From Lentinus brumalis (lineage: Eukaryota; Basidiomycota; Agaricomycetes; Polyporales; Polyporaceae): a stretch of 64,000 nucleotides of DNA. The position numbers and the translations under genes were made by a program. The stretch's first letter is position 1. Each line of letters begins with the position of its first letter. The notes under the pieces were generated by a model. That model searched no databases. It was not told where the DNA came from and saw only the letters and a list, made by a program, of their open reading frames with translations. This document shows, piece by piece, positions 1-10,559 of this stretch. The DNA is taken from assembly GCA_001792895.1 (NCBI GenBank), contig MARA01000008.1, positions 1,240,001-1,304,000 on the forward strand. Direction: 5' to 3'.

Positions 1-617
1 ACAAGTATGCAGAGTTCGACATACCACTAGGATGACCACAAACTCTGCGCCGTCCGGTGCGTCGAGTTCTCTCCTACATACTTTCTCAATCATCCTTGTT
101 CCTTAGGCTCGTCGCTCGCGACCTGGCGCCTCAAGCGCTTGAGGCTTGCGAGCGGAACCGGCTGACGAGTCTTTCCAACCCTCACAGCGATGGGGCTACT
201 ACACATTGTTGATTTGAGATGAATACGCACGCGAGCACAGTTGTATTCGTCAGGGTTTGATTCCACGTTCACATGGCACGCAGCACGATACATGAAGCAT
301 TGAGCGGGGATTATTCATTGATGGATGCAGGAGCAATAGAACAGCAAGTACAGTACGTGAGCGTGCGGCGTAAGTGTGTCAGTATGAATATCTAGATGCA
401 AGTATCATATATCATCATATCGTGGAGGTCGCGGATGGGGTGGGGCGGGGAGGGAGGGGTTGTGTGGAAGGGGTTGCGTGAGAGGGGATGCCAAACAAGA
501 CCTGAGCGTAACCGGGGGTACTTTTGCGCAAGCGAGAGCACGGACAAACAAGACGAGAAAGCAGACGAGACGAGACGAGACGGGAGAAGGGAAAGCACGA
601 CTACCGTCGCCCGTCCC
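1..617. other. Downstream flank of HSP60, no gene seen
   Basis: This stretch lies beyond the stop codon of the HSP60 gene and should hold its 3' untranslated region and terminator. I see no coding segment with recognisable motifs on either strand. A GA-rich tract near 555-595 is the only compositional feature. Confidence 0.5.
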
Positions 618-3015
618 TTAGAACCCGCCCATACCACCCATACCACCCATGCCGCCCATACCGCCCATCGCGCCACCCGCCGCCTTCGGCTCATCAGCCT
701 CGACGATGCACGCCTCGCTCGTCGTGAGCAGGCTCGCAACGCCGGCCGCGTCAATGAGCGCCGTGCGCACGACCTTGAGCGGGTCAACGATACCCGCAGC
801 GATCATGTCGACGTACTCGCCCTTGCTCGCGTCGTAGCCCCACGAGAACTTGTCCGCCGTGCCGTAGTTGTTCAGCAGCGTGCCGACGATCACGCTCGCC
901 TCCTCGCCCGCGTTCGACATGATCGTCCGCGCGGGGTACGTCAGCGCGCGGCGGATGATCGACACGCCGAGCTCCTGGTCGAAGTTCGCGGTGGGGATCG
1001 GCTTGGCGTCGGGCGAGACGGGGGAGGTGCCGTGTGCGCCGGGGGTGGACGAGGCGAGCGCGAGGGACGCCTTGAGCAGCGCGACACCACCGCCGGGGAG
1101 AATGCCCTCCTCGACGGCAGCACGGGTCGCGTTCAGCGCGTCGTCGTAGCGGTCCTTCTTCTCACCGACCTCAACCTCGGACGAACCGCCGACCTTGATG
1201 ACGGCGACACCGCCCGACAGCTTCGCGAGACGCTCCTGGAGCTTCGTGCGGTCGTACTCGGAGGTCGTGCGGTCCTCGATGAGCGCGCGGATCTGCTCAC
1301 AGCGGGCCTGGATCGCGTCCTTCGAGCCATCGCCGTTGAGCAAGACGGTGTCTTCCTTCGTGATGGTAATAGCGCCCGTCGAGCCGAGCATGTCGATGGT
1401 AGCATGGTCGAGCTTGATGTCGAGCTCGTCAGTGAAGACCGTGCCGCCGGTGAGGATGGCGAGGTCGCCAAGGATGGACTTGCGGTTGTCACCGAAGCCG
1501 GGAGCCTTGACCGCGCACACCTGGAGCTGGCCACGGAGCTTGTTGACGACGCACGCAGCGAGCGCCTCGCCGTCGACGTCCTCCGCGACGATGACGAGCG
1601 GGCGGCGAGCCTGCGCAGCGGCCTCGAGGGAAGGAAGGATATCCTGGATGGAGGAAATCTTCTTCTCCGAGAGCAGGATGAGCGGCTTCTCGTACTCGAC
1701 CTTCTGGCTCTTGACGTCGGTCACGAAGTACGGCGAGATGAAGCCACGGTCGAAGCGCATGCCCTCCGTGATCTCAATCTCGTCCTCGATTGTGCGGCCC
1801 TCCTTGACGGTGATGACGCCCTCCTTGCCGACCTTCTCCATGGCCTGGGCAATGAGGTTGCCGACGTGCGCGTCGCCGTTGGCAGAGATCGTCGCAACCT
1901 GCGCGATCTCGGCCGTGGTGGTGATCGTCTTCGCGTGGGCGGAGAGGAACTCGACAACACGGTCGACGGCCGCTTGCGAGCCGCGGCGGAGGTCCATGGG
2001 GTTGCAGCCAGCAGCGACGTTCTTCACACCCTCGGAGTAGATGGCGCGCGCGAGGACGGTGGCGGTCGTGGTACCGTCACCGGCAATCTCGTTCGTCTTC
2101 TGCGCTACGTCCTGGACAAGACTGCATATACGTCAGCATATAGTGAGGAATGAAGAAAATGAGCACTCACCGAGCGCCGAGGTTCTCGAACTTGTCCTTC
2201 AACGTTATTGACTTCGCGACCGTGACACCATCTGGCGGGGACAAGAAACGTTAGCAAATCCTGCACGAGGAACGAAACGACAAAAGGGCCGGTCAGGTGA
2301 CGCGTGAGGAATACTGCACTGCGGCACGACGAGGTGCATATATGCGTTGCTGATGGGCTTCAGACGACCCGGATTAGACTCGGAGCACGCATTGCGTCTC
2401 GCGCAAAGTATACGACAAGAACCGACAGAGCTGCGACACAGGTAAGAATCGACAGGCTAGCAGTCGCAGTAAGGAGCAACAGCGGACCCCGCATGCTCAA
2501 TTGAAGACAAGCGAGCGACTCAGCGCGCGGGTGTCATTTTGCACGGAGGGAGCAGTTTTCTGCGCAACGGCGGTCGTGGGGAAGAAATTCAGAGCGCGAG
2601 ACGCGGCGAGAAAACCCACGTCATCCAATCCGACCGGGTACCGAGATTTCAAGCCCGCACCCACGACGCCTACGAGTCTCTACACGCCTTGTACGACACC
2701 CCAAAGCAACGAGAGAACATGAACTCACCCTTGGTGATTTTGGGGCCGCCGAAAGGCTGCTCGATGATGACGTTGCGACCTGAAGTGACGTGTCAATCGC
2801 ATCGCTCGCATACAGCGCACAAGACAAGACACACCCTTGGGGCCGAGCGTGACGGAGACAGCGTTCGCGAGGACGTCGACACCGTTGAGGATGGCCGCCC
2901 TGCCGTCGTTGGAGAACTTAATCTCCTTGTGCGCGCCGCGCTTGAGGACGGGCTTTGCAGCCTTGGCCGCGGTGCGGCGGACAGCAGAGGAAGACGCGTT
3001 GGAGAGACGGTGCAT
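618..3015 (-). CDS. HSP60: Mitochondrial chaperonin Hsp60 (GroEL family)
   Basis: This is the ATP-driven folding chaperonin of the mitochondrial matrix, which forms heptameric rings and works with Hsp10. Four exons join in frame: 2835-3015, 2729-2779, 2171-2231 and 618-2121, giving 598 residues, the usual family length. The first ATG (3013-3015) opens a basic, serine/alanine-rich presequence of about 30 residues, then the equatorial domain with TLGPKG and [14 protein letters not shown]. The C-terminus is the diagnostic run of GGM repeats ending in GGF. The first intron (2780-2834) has donor GTGTGT; the others use GTGAGT. A GTG codon in frame nine bases upstream is not needed. I see no lesion. 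A long open frame on the opposite strand is a by-product of GC-rich codon use. A heat-shock-element-like dyad lies about 100 bp upstream. Confidence 0.97.
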
Positions 3016-3112
3016 TCCGGGCACAGACGACTAGCGACAGCGAAGAAAGCAGGGAAGAGAACGGGAAGAACGAGGACAAGAGCAGATAGCCAGCACCCAA
3101 CTCATCCCCGCC

Positions 3113-3122
3113 CGAAATTTCG
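3113..3122. promoter_or_regulatory. Heat-shock-element-like dyad upstream of HSP60
   Basis: The sequence cGAAatTTCg matches the nGAAnnTTCn unit bound by heat shock factor and lies about 100 bp upstream of the HSP60 start. A CTAGAAG half-site follows at 3151-3157. HSP60 genes are commonly heat inducible, so the placement makes sense, but a full three-unit element is not present. Confidence 0.35.
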
Positions 3123-3465
3123 AGGCGCCTCTCCTTTCCCACGGAACTGTCTAGAAGCGCGTCGCGTCACGCCCACGTGCTCATCCGTCCCCTTCCGAAC
3201 GCCGCCAGTCTACCGAGCATGCGTTTAACCACACCTGCCTCAAGTTCCGAAAACGCTGAAGATGTATGGTTTGAGTATTGTACACTTGCCCGCGGCAGTT
3301 GCACGCTTTCTACTCCAGTGAAAGAGGATGATGGCGGTACATGAGACATATTTATTATCGCAAGCTGGAGACCTAAGTAAGTAGATGTCGCCGCATCTTT
3401 CACAGTGGCTGATGATTAGAAAAGACTCGTCGTATGGTACAACGAGGAATCACGCACCTTATGAA

Positions 3466-4531
3466 CTAGACGGCGTCGCTCCACCCATCAATGGTCAACC
3501 TGAAGATCGAGGGAAGCTCTTTCCACAGCCGGCGGCGTTCTGCGGTATCGCGTGCCTTGAGCATCTTCGAGCAGGGCTCGCAGATGTCATGTTGGTCTAT
3601 GACATGACGCCAATGATGAAGCAGGTCCGAGTCGTTCGTCCTTTCGGTCAGATTCGTCCGCATCGTCGTCATGATTGAGCGACAGCTGATGGGAGTGATA
3701 CAACTGCCAGAGGGCATGGGATGGAATATGGTCCGGTTCATGGCCACGGACCCTCTCTGCAGACTCCCGAACCCGTCTATGACTCGTCCCAGATCCTCCT
3801 TGTTGAGATGCACGACCGTGCCGTCCTCGCGGCGCCAGCCATCAAGGATGGAGCTCCCGCCGGTGGCACAGGTATACATGGCGACGGGGAGCATGCCGGG
3901 GTTGTCGGTGAGGGTGGCTAAATGCACAACCTCGATCCCAGCAGTAGCCTCCGGGGGGTCGAACGGGTAACCGGACTCGACAGTGTCCCACTGGGCGAAG
4001 CTGTCGGTGAAGTAGATCTGGAGAGCTGATAGCGCTTGGCTCTGCAGGTCCTCGACTTGATATTTGTGCGAGAGACGGACGACGGAGGACAGTTCATCGA
4101 TCGTAAACACGACATCATCGGATTTCTGGAAGAAACTGGCTCGATGACGAGGTCATGGCGGGGACCATTGAACGAGGTCTTTGCGAGACGTACCTTCGCT
4201 TCTTCTTAGGCAAAAGTGCCCTCAGGAAGTGCCTAATATCCTCCGCCGAATCCGACACATGCGCCACCGGGCATCCCTCGAGTGCTTCGTGTGCACTGGG
4301 AGTGGCCGTCGCAAACATATCCGCAAAGATGGGTGATTGTGCGGCTAACAGGTCCCTGTAGACCTTGAACCCGGTCTTGCCTGCGATGAGAACGACACTG
4401 CCGTCGCCGAGCCAGAATTCTCCATCCCGCGTCAGGTCCGAGTATGCAACCGTGTCTGAGTGGGCCGATGGCGGAACAGGTTCGTCTTGAAGTCGAGCAC
4501 GCTTCCGGGACGGTTCGGCAGGTCCTGACAT
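3466..4531 (-). CDS. BTB/POZ-domain protein (paralogue A), intact
   Basis: Two exons, 4194-4531 and 3466-4135, encode 335 residues. A BTB/POZ fold spans about residues 36-112, with GEFW, the strand GSVVLIAGKTGFKVY and the LLAAQSPIFADMF helix typical of fungal BTB proteins. The C-terminal half is shared with the other BTB genes here: an LSHKYQVEDLQ helix, a GWRREDG segment, a C-x5-C pair, and a final CxxC followed by an ERxxLWxxLPSIFxL motif. BTB domains dimerise or recruit Cul3 ligases; the role of this fungal family is unknown. The acceptor at 4136-4137 was chosen because it keeps phase and because the SFF sequence it creates is kept in the next paralogue. It is convergent with nothing and sits 450 bp upstream of HSP60 on the same strand. 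Confidence 0.85.
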
Positions 4532-5029
4532 GCGTGTAGAGAATGTTCCGAGCCGTCTTGGTGGTACATATGAGAGACATGTTGGGGCCTATATATGCTT
4601 GTGACACAGGGGCAGACACAGGGGCAGCATCCGTCGGTACGCGGGCCCTCCACCAATTTCCTCCGCGTGCTCCGTTTCACCAGCTCTTGTCTATTTCGTT
4701 GTACGGAGCATACGACCTAATGAGATCGGAAAGGAGGAGGAGGGCAGACTGGTACGCATCGACAGAGCGAGATATGTATATAGAGGCTACCCTACGCTGT
4801 CCATGCCGCCCATCAGTCATGGTGCGCCAACCACTCATACGATACTGTACGGTGTCAGAACGGTCCACAGGATGTCAATTTGGCATGTTTGTAACGGGTG
4901 TGCGGGTCCGTCGGCTACGCGCGGGGTGCAACTCTCGACCGGACACCAGCCTATATGTCCGGGAGAGACAGGCGGTCAATAATCATTTGCGAACAAAAGA
5001 AAGCCAAGGCAGGGAAGGGGTGCATGAAG
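4532..5029. other. Intergenic, upstream of BTB gene A
   Basis: About 500 bp between the start of BTB gene A and the stop of the decayed protease. It should carry the promoter of gene A; I see no convincing core element and no coding segment. Confidence 0.4.
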
Positions 5030-6690
5030 CTAGTAGAGGTCGACACCGGGCAGGGTGCTCTTGATGAGCGGCTCAAGGTCGTACCACGCGGTCGCAAAGG
5101 TGATGTCGGCCGTGCCGCCGCCGCCAGTGAGCAAGGCAACCACACGGCCCCTCCTGTCGACGATGATGGAGCCGGAATCGCCACGATTGGAGAACCCGCC
5201 AGGCTGGCTATGGGTAGAATGGTGGTCTCGAGGGAGGTGAACTTGATATCGTCGTAGTCGGAGTGGCGAAAAAGGGATTTAAGCCCGTTGACCCAGCCGA
5301 CGGTCGTGCCCGTGCCCATCCCATTCTTGATCACGGGCATCGCGGTATCGCCCTTGGCGTTGCGCTGCGTGGGCTGACGGATTTCGCTCTCGGGTACGCT
5401 ACCGACGATATCGAGCAGGCCGTCCACCGGGTACTTGTAGCCAACTCGGTCGGCAAGGTTGGGATACAGCAGGTCCTGGTAAGTACTGCATCTCGCTGAT
5501 GTTCCCCCCTGTACGATTGTATATCAGTACACGAATGAGCATCGATGGGCGAGATGGGAGACGCACCGATGTACATCTGATTGCCTCCAAAGTCCTTCCA
5601 GTCGAATGCGCCCTCACTGAGCTTGATGACGGCCCAGTCGACGGTGAACCCATCGGGCCCGGGGGAGACGCCGATCGGGTCGGCGTGCAGGACATGGCCG
5701 ATGCATCGCTCGCTCGGGTCTTTGACGAAGTTGCTCACGCGGGTATAGACGCGACCCAGCTGATTCAGGCAAGCCTTCGAATAGCGTATCTTGGCCTCGA
5801 CGCTCTTGAGGCACCTGGTGAGCATCTCCAAATCTCTCGTGACAGCTTCCTCTTGCAGATCTGTTATCCTCTTTGTCTCTCTCTCGATAGTGAGATTGAG
5901 AGTTTCCATCCTGCGCTCGATCACATGAACGCTATACTGGTTGGCTTTCTCGTCGAAGGTGGAGATGCGCTCGTCATGCTTGTCGCTGGCCCTGTGCGAC
6001 AGTCATGTGTTGCCGGGGTACATGGCGGGAGGACGAGCAACGTGGGCACCCGTCGAAGCGAAGTCGTCGGCGCCAGCGTCGCCACTGCGGAGATACAGAC
6101 CGACGGTGCCCTCTATATGTGGCGTCTTGAGAGGGGCTATGGCGAGGCCGAGCGAGGACGTGAAGGGATGGATGAGCTGAGCGACAGCATCGCTGACGGC
6201 AATTCCGAGGGACGGGAGCTTGGGCCCAACACCTGCGAAGCTATTTGACCACTCCCAGACGGCGACGTCGATGTCGGGGAAGCCAGCGTTGCCGAGGATG
6301 GTGCTCTTGACGTAGTCGGCAGCGATCTTGACATCCTCGAAGGCGACAGACATGGGCTCCATGCAGATGGTCACAAGAAGCGGGCAGAAAGGGGTCTGGC
6401 CTCCGGCGTTGGCCCAGCCAAAGCCCATGATGGCGGTGAACTGCTGCCCGTGGTCCTGGAGATATGCCTCGATGCTTTTGACGATCCCGACCCAGGACGA
6501 CGTGATGGGATGATCATAGACGGGGCGGAGCTCACGGATGTATGGCCATGACTCCTCGCGCCTGCGCCAGGCAGTGCCAGTCTTGTAGACGAAGTCCGCT
6601 GACCGTGCCGTAGGTGTCGAAGAAAGCGTCGGGGTAGTGGTCTGTGAGACGTGCCCTTAGACGTTTCCGTTCAGAGTAACGGCCGGCCAT
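5030..6690 (-). pseudogene. Decayed trypsin-like serine protease-fold gene
   Basis: The remnants spell a basidiomycete trypsin-fold protein of about 500 residues read from 6690 to 5030. The catalytic triad positions are all visible: histidine in GAHVARPP (about 6040), aspartate in TVDWAVIKL (about 5630) and serine in RGDSGSIIVD (about 5165). Four lesions break the frame: a frameshift near 6595 after FDTYGTVSG, an in-frame TGA at 6003-6005 followed directly by LSHRASDKHDE in the same frame, a frameshift near 5480-5500 around a six-base C run next to an intron (about 5517-5566), and a one-base loss near 5208 just before the GDSGS segment. One intron could be mis-modelled, but the TGA and the 5208 shift cannot be spliced out with GT-AG sites I can find. 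Whether the intact family cleaves peptides is not known. Confidence 0.8.
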
Positions 6691-6905
6691 GTTGAAGTTG
6701 CGGGCGGTGCGTGAATTTACTTACATCATTTAAACAGACACCTAACAGCGGATGAACTCGTCTCAGCCGTACACGAGGTTGGTGCGTGAAAGAGCCAACC
6801 AGGAGAGAAGTCCAAATACTGTTACTTTTTCTTTTGATGACGTTGAGACGGTAAGTTACAGATGGACGGAGATGTGGTGCGTAATGCAATAGGAGAGGTG
6901 AGTGC

Positions 6906-8064
6906 TCACTGCAAGGCCGCATGGTTGTCAGCGTCACGGTATACAATACGATCTTTGGCAGGGTAAACACACCTCATGCAGGTCGTTCTAAGCACTTTCG
7001 TCATCATCTGCATCCCAGTGGTCTGCATGTCTAAGCCGAAGATGAGGGGTAGCTTGTGCCACAGCTTGCAACGTTCCTCTGTGTCGCGCTCTTCGAGCAT
7101 AGCTGCGCAGGTCTTGCAAAGGTGGCGTGCATCCAAGGAATCACGCCAACGATGTAGGAGTCTCAAGCTCGAGTCTTCATGAATTTCGGCAGCTCAGTCA
7201 CCTCCAAGGTCTCTCCACAAAACGCGGAAGAACAACACTCTGGGGAGAGGGTGGTGATGAAAATAGCCAGGTTGAAGGCGTTCACTTGCCGTTGGAGCCT
7301 CCCATAACCATCCATGACCCGTTTGGCATTCTCCCTGCTGAGATGCACCACGGTACCATCCTCGCGCCGACAGCCATCGAGAACGGAGCTCCCGCCTGTG
7401 GCGCAGACATACATGGCAGAAGGAAGCATGCTAATGGTGTCGGTGAGGGTGGCCAGATGTATCACTTCAATCGCGGCCAAGGAATCCGGCTCCTCGAGAG
7501 GATAATGAGAATCACTGTCCCAAAATTCGAATGAGTCTGTGAAGTACAACCGAAGAGCGGATAATGCTTGTGTTTGCAGGTCCTCCACTTGGTACTTGTG
7601 CGAGAGCCGAACCAGCGCGGACAACGGGAACCTGGCTTCCTGGGCAGTCTGGAAGAAACTGTTTGCCGGAGTAGAGCGTTCACGTTCAACAACTGGTATG
7701 GTTAGCGTAGAAGTAGATTCGTATCTTCGCTGTGTCTTGGACAGGAGTGCTCCGAGAAAATGTCTCACGTCCTCCGCAGAATCTGAGAGATGCACGACCG
7801 GACATCCCTCGAGCGATTGGTCGGCGCTGGGGCCTGCAGTCGCGAACATGTCCGCGAAGATGGGTAACTGCGCGGCCAGAAGACCTCGGTAGATCTTGAA
7901 GGCCACCTTGCCTTCGATGAGAACGACGCTCCCGTCATCGAACCAGAACAGTACCAGAACTCTCCGTCCCGCGTCAGATCCGTGTCCGCGAGAGCGTCGT
8001 CGGTCGCGGTAGCTCCTTCTTGAACTCGAGGACGCTTCCGTGGGGGCTCAGCAAGTTCAGACAT
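6906..8064 (-). pseudogene. BTB/POZ gene (paralogue B), broken
   Basis: This is closest to BTB gene A by sequence (LTRDGEFW, KRPR start, SFFQ, CKTCAAML, LWHKLPLIFGL). It starts at ATG 8062-8064. Three changes damage it. An 11-bp insertion near 7943-7958, flanked by repeated TTCTGG, shifts the frame just after GEFW. The expected GT splice donor is AT at 7723-7724, so a 66-nt intron is read through in frame. A third shift near 7175-7190 separates the conserved C-terminal CxxC/LPLIF block (to 6906) from the rest. It is divergent from the formyltransferase gene, with only 160 bp between the two starts. Confidence 0.8.
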
Positions 8065-8112
8065 ATGGTAGAGACTTTCAGTGCTTGCGTGCAGTTCTCG
8101 TAGAGTCAGAGA

Positions 8113-8158
8113 TGTGGTGGTTGGGAGGTGGTCGGGTGGTGGTCGGGTGGTGGTCGAT
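8113..8158. repeat. Short GT-rich minisatellite
   Basis: About three copies of a 12-bp unit, GTGGTCGGGTGG, with small changes. It lies in the 160-bp gap between the start of broken BTB gene B and the formyltransferase start, so it is in the formyltransferase promoter or 5' leader. Confidence 0.7.
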
Positions 8159-8224
8159 GGCGAAGGACAAGTGGGCGGCGGGCAGCGCCGACGGCCTCTC
8201 TCCTCCCCCCATCATCTCCGCAGG

Positions 8225-9746
8225 ATGTGTGCACTACTTCTACGAAGCTCTTCACGTATCTCCAGGAACATCAAGGTACTGGTCCGGTGCTACTCGTCCA
8301 CACCGGACCCGTTCAAAGTCTTGTTCTTCGGTCGGGATGAGTTCTCGTGTTTAGTATTGAAGGAGTTACTCGGGGCCAAGGGTGTGTCCCCACTGTTCAT
8401 CTGAAGCGTTGTCCGTTGAACGACAACTGCATAGTGTCACAGATGTGTGGAAAAACATCCAGGTCGTCACCCTTCCCGATGTGAAGACGGGTCGTCGAGG
8501 CTCGAAGCTCTCAATATGTGCGTGGTGTCAGTTGCGTACAGTTGTAGTTACTGATGAAACCGCGTAGCCCCGCTGAAGCTCCTGGCGGAAGAAGTCGACC
8601 TCGACGTGCACACTATTCCTCACGAACGTGCGGCCTTCAGAACATGGAAGGTAAGCTCATACGCACCGAGTCTTTGTACGCGTAGTGACATAGCGTCGCA
8701 CAGGCACCTCCACCCTTTTCCCCTTCCCCTGAAGCGCTCTCATATACCCCTCCTCCGGAACATCTGCTGGTCACCGCGTCGTTCGGACGCATCCTCTCGA
8801 ACTCGTTGCTGAACCTCTTCCTCCCCACACGACGACTGAACATTCACCCCTCTATCCTCCCCACCTACCGTGGCCCAGCGCCCATACAACATGCAATCAT
8901 GGACGGCCAGGACGAGACGGGCGTGTGTGTGATTGAGATGACAGAACGCAAGAAAGGGGTTGATTCCGGTGCCATCTGGGCTTCCGAGCGAATGGTAGGA
9001 GATTGCATGCGTATTATGCGAACCTGGAAACTGAGCGCCTGACAGCGAGTACCCGAGGATGCAATGTTTCCGACGATGCGTGACACGCTTGCGCGGTCTG
9101 GGGGACGCCTCTTGGTCTCTGTCATGCGCGACATGCTCGCGGGCAAGGTACGTCTCCGCATAATTCATGGCCTCACCGGCTCATCATCCGCTATAGGACA
9201 CTCGTGTACCTCAGCCCGAGGACCCGAACGCGCGGCGCGCACCGTTGATCACTGCCGACCACTCGATGGTCGACTTCGAGACCATGACCTCTTCGCAGGT
9301 TGTCCGGATACATAGGGCCATTTCTCACCAGGTAGAGCAGCCTCCCTCGATTGGAGTAGTCTGAGCATTGACGTTTGTTTGTCAGAAACCGGTCACAGCT
9401 GTGCTTCAGAATGGCCGAACCCTGCAACTGCACAACCCCTCGATCTTCGCTGACCCGCCCGTCGGTCTCGACAAGGAACTGCCGACACATGGCACTGCAA
9501 CGTTCGATCCACCATTGCGCGCGCTCATCGTCCGCTGTGCGCATAATACGTATCTCAGCGTACCCGAGGTGCGTACACGATCGGAGCCTCTCGTGACGAA
9601 ATCTGACGCATCACGCATAGGTGCGCCAGCAGGACCGGCACTTGTTGAAGGCTAAGGAGTGGTGGAATGGCGTGAAGCCGGAAATGCGCTTGCACGACGC
9701 ACTGGAAGGACCAGTGCACTTCCTCCCGCCGACGTATACTCAGTGA
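8225..9746 (+). CDS. FMT1: Methionyl-tRNA formyltransferase, mitochondrial
   Basis: The enzyme moves the formyl group of 10-formyltetrahydrofolate onto initiator Met-tRNA for mitochondrial translation. Eight exons join in phase: 8225-8381, 8443-8517, 8568-8650, 8704-8994, 9046-9147, 9197-9331, 9386-9568 and 9621-9746, giving 383 residues. The N-terminus (RSSSRISRNIKVLVRCYS) looks like a mitochondrial presequence, followed by VLFFGRDEFS, the cofactor-domain start. The family core NIHPSILPTYRGPAPIQHAI holds the catalytic Asn and His, and VDSGAIWA holds the Asp. Fungal formyltransferases have diverged C-terminal domains, as here. I see no lesion. The gene lies head-to-head with broken BTB gene B. 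Confidence 0.95.
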
Positions 9747-10559
9747 TCCCTGAACTTTGAGAATCGGTTTGGATTGGTCCGACCTTCGTTGATCGGACAG
9801 CCATCGGTATGAGGGCGAAGTCGTTTACATATCAAGCATGTTGGAACTGTGTGTACCTCTTTCGCCCGGACCGAGATGCAGGTTCGGAACAGACCCTCCA
9901 GGCCAGGCCCACGGAACTCAACTTCGAGACATGACCGAAGGTACTTAAGCAGTGCTGATAAAGTCACAGCCCCGACGGCTTCTCTCAGTCCGGTGATTTT
10001 GCTTGGTGACGATGATGCCTTCCTCAGCTGCGTCCCTTAACCATATGCGCAGTGTTTGAACTCTCTCAAGGTACGTGGAGCTGCCTCAATGTCCGAAGTA
10101 CACATCTCACTCGTCTCTAATCTGTGCTCAATGTACCGTCAGGATTCCTCGTCGACACTGGACACATGTCCAGTCATGGAGCACTGAGCACACCAACCTC
10201 CTCGGACCGAGCGTTCGAGCGCCTTACGCGTGTGCGATCTTCAAATATCAACCTCCTGTACTACAGGCCTCCTCGCATCACCGCCGAACGTCCACCAAGC
10301 CTGTGAAACATTTGTTGGACACTCATGATTGTCAGCGCGACAATCTTAGTGGGTGGTCGTCATCCCTCACTCGAGGGGGGTACGGACTCCCGAAGAAGGG
10401 GCGGAGAGCTATAAAGCTGCCTCGGCGAGGTCTCTCGCTCTTTGTGTCGCAGGTCGTCACTCACCTAACTCCTTGCGCTCCAACCAGCTCTAGTAGCTCC
10501 TTCGCCTCTCTCCGCATTCGTTACGCCCTCACGTCTCACGATCTCAACTTCGTACGACC
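9747..10559. other. Intergenic, promoter region of the AA9 gene
   Basis: About 810 bp between the formyltransferase stop and the AA9 start. It holds a TATA-like box (next entry) and a pyrimidine-rich leader. I see no gene. Confidence 0.5.
10410..10416 (+). promoter_or_regulatory. TATA box candidate for the AA9-CFEM gene
   Basis: TATAAAG lies 144 bp before the AA9 start codon, followed by a CT-rich leader, which is a usual arrangement for regulated fungal genes. Confidence 0.45.

Noticed and set aside
396..2153. Open frame of 585 codons on the plus strand opposite HSP60
   Set aside because: It mirrors the HSP60 coding strand. Long antisense frames are expected when third positions are G/C rich. 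It has no family motif.
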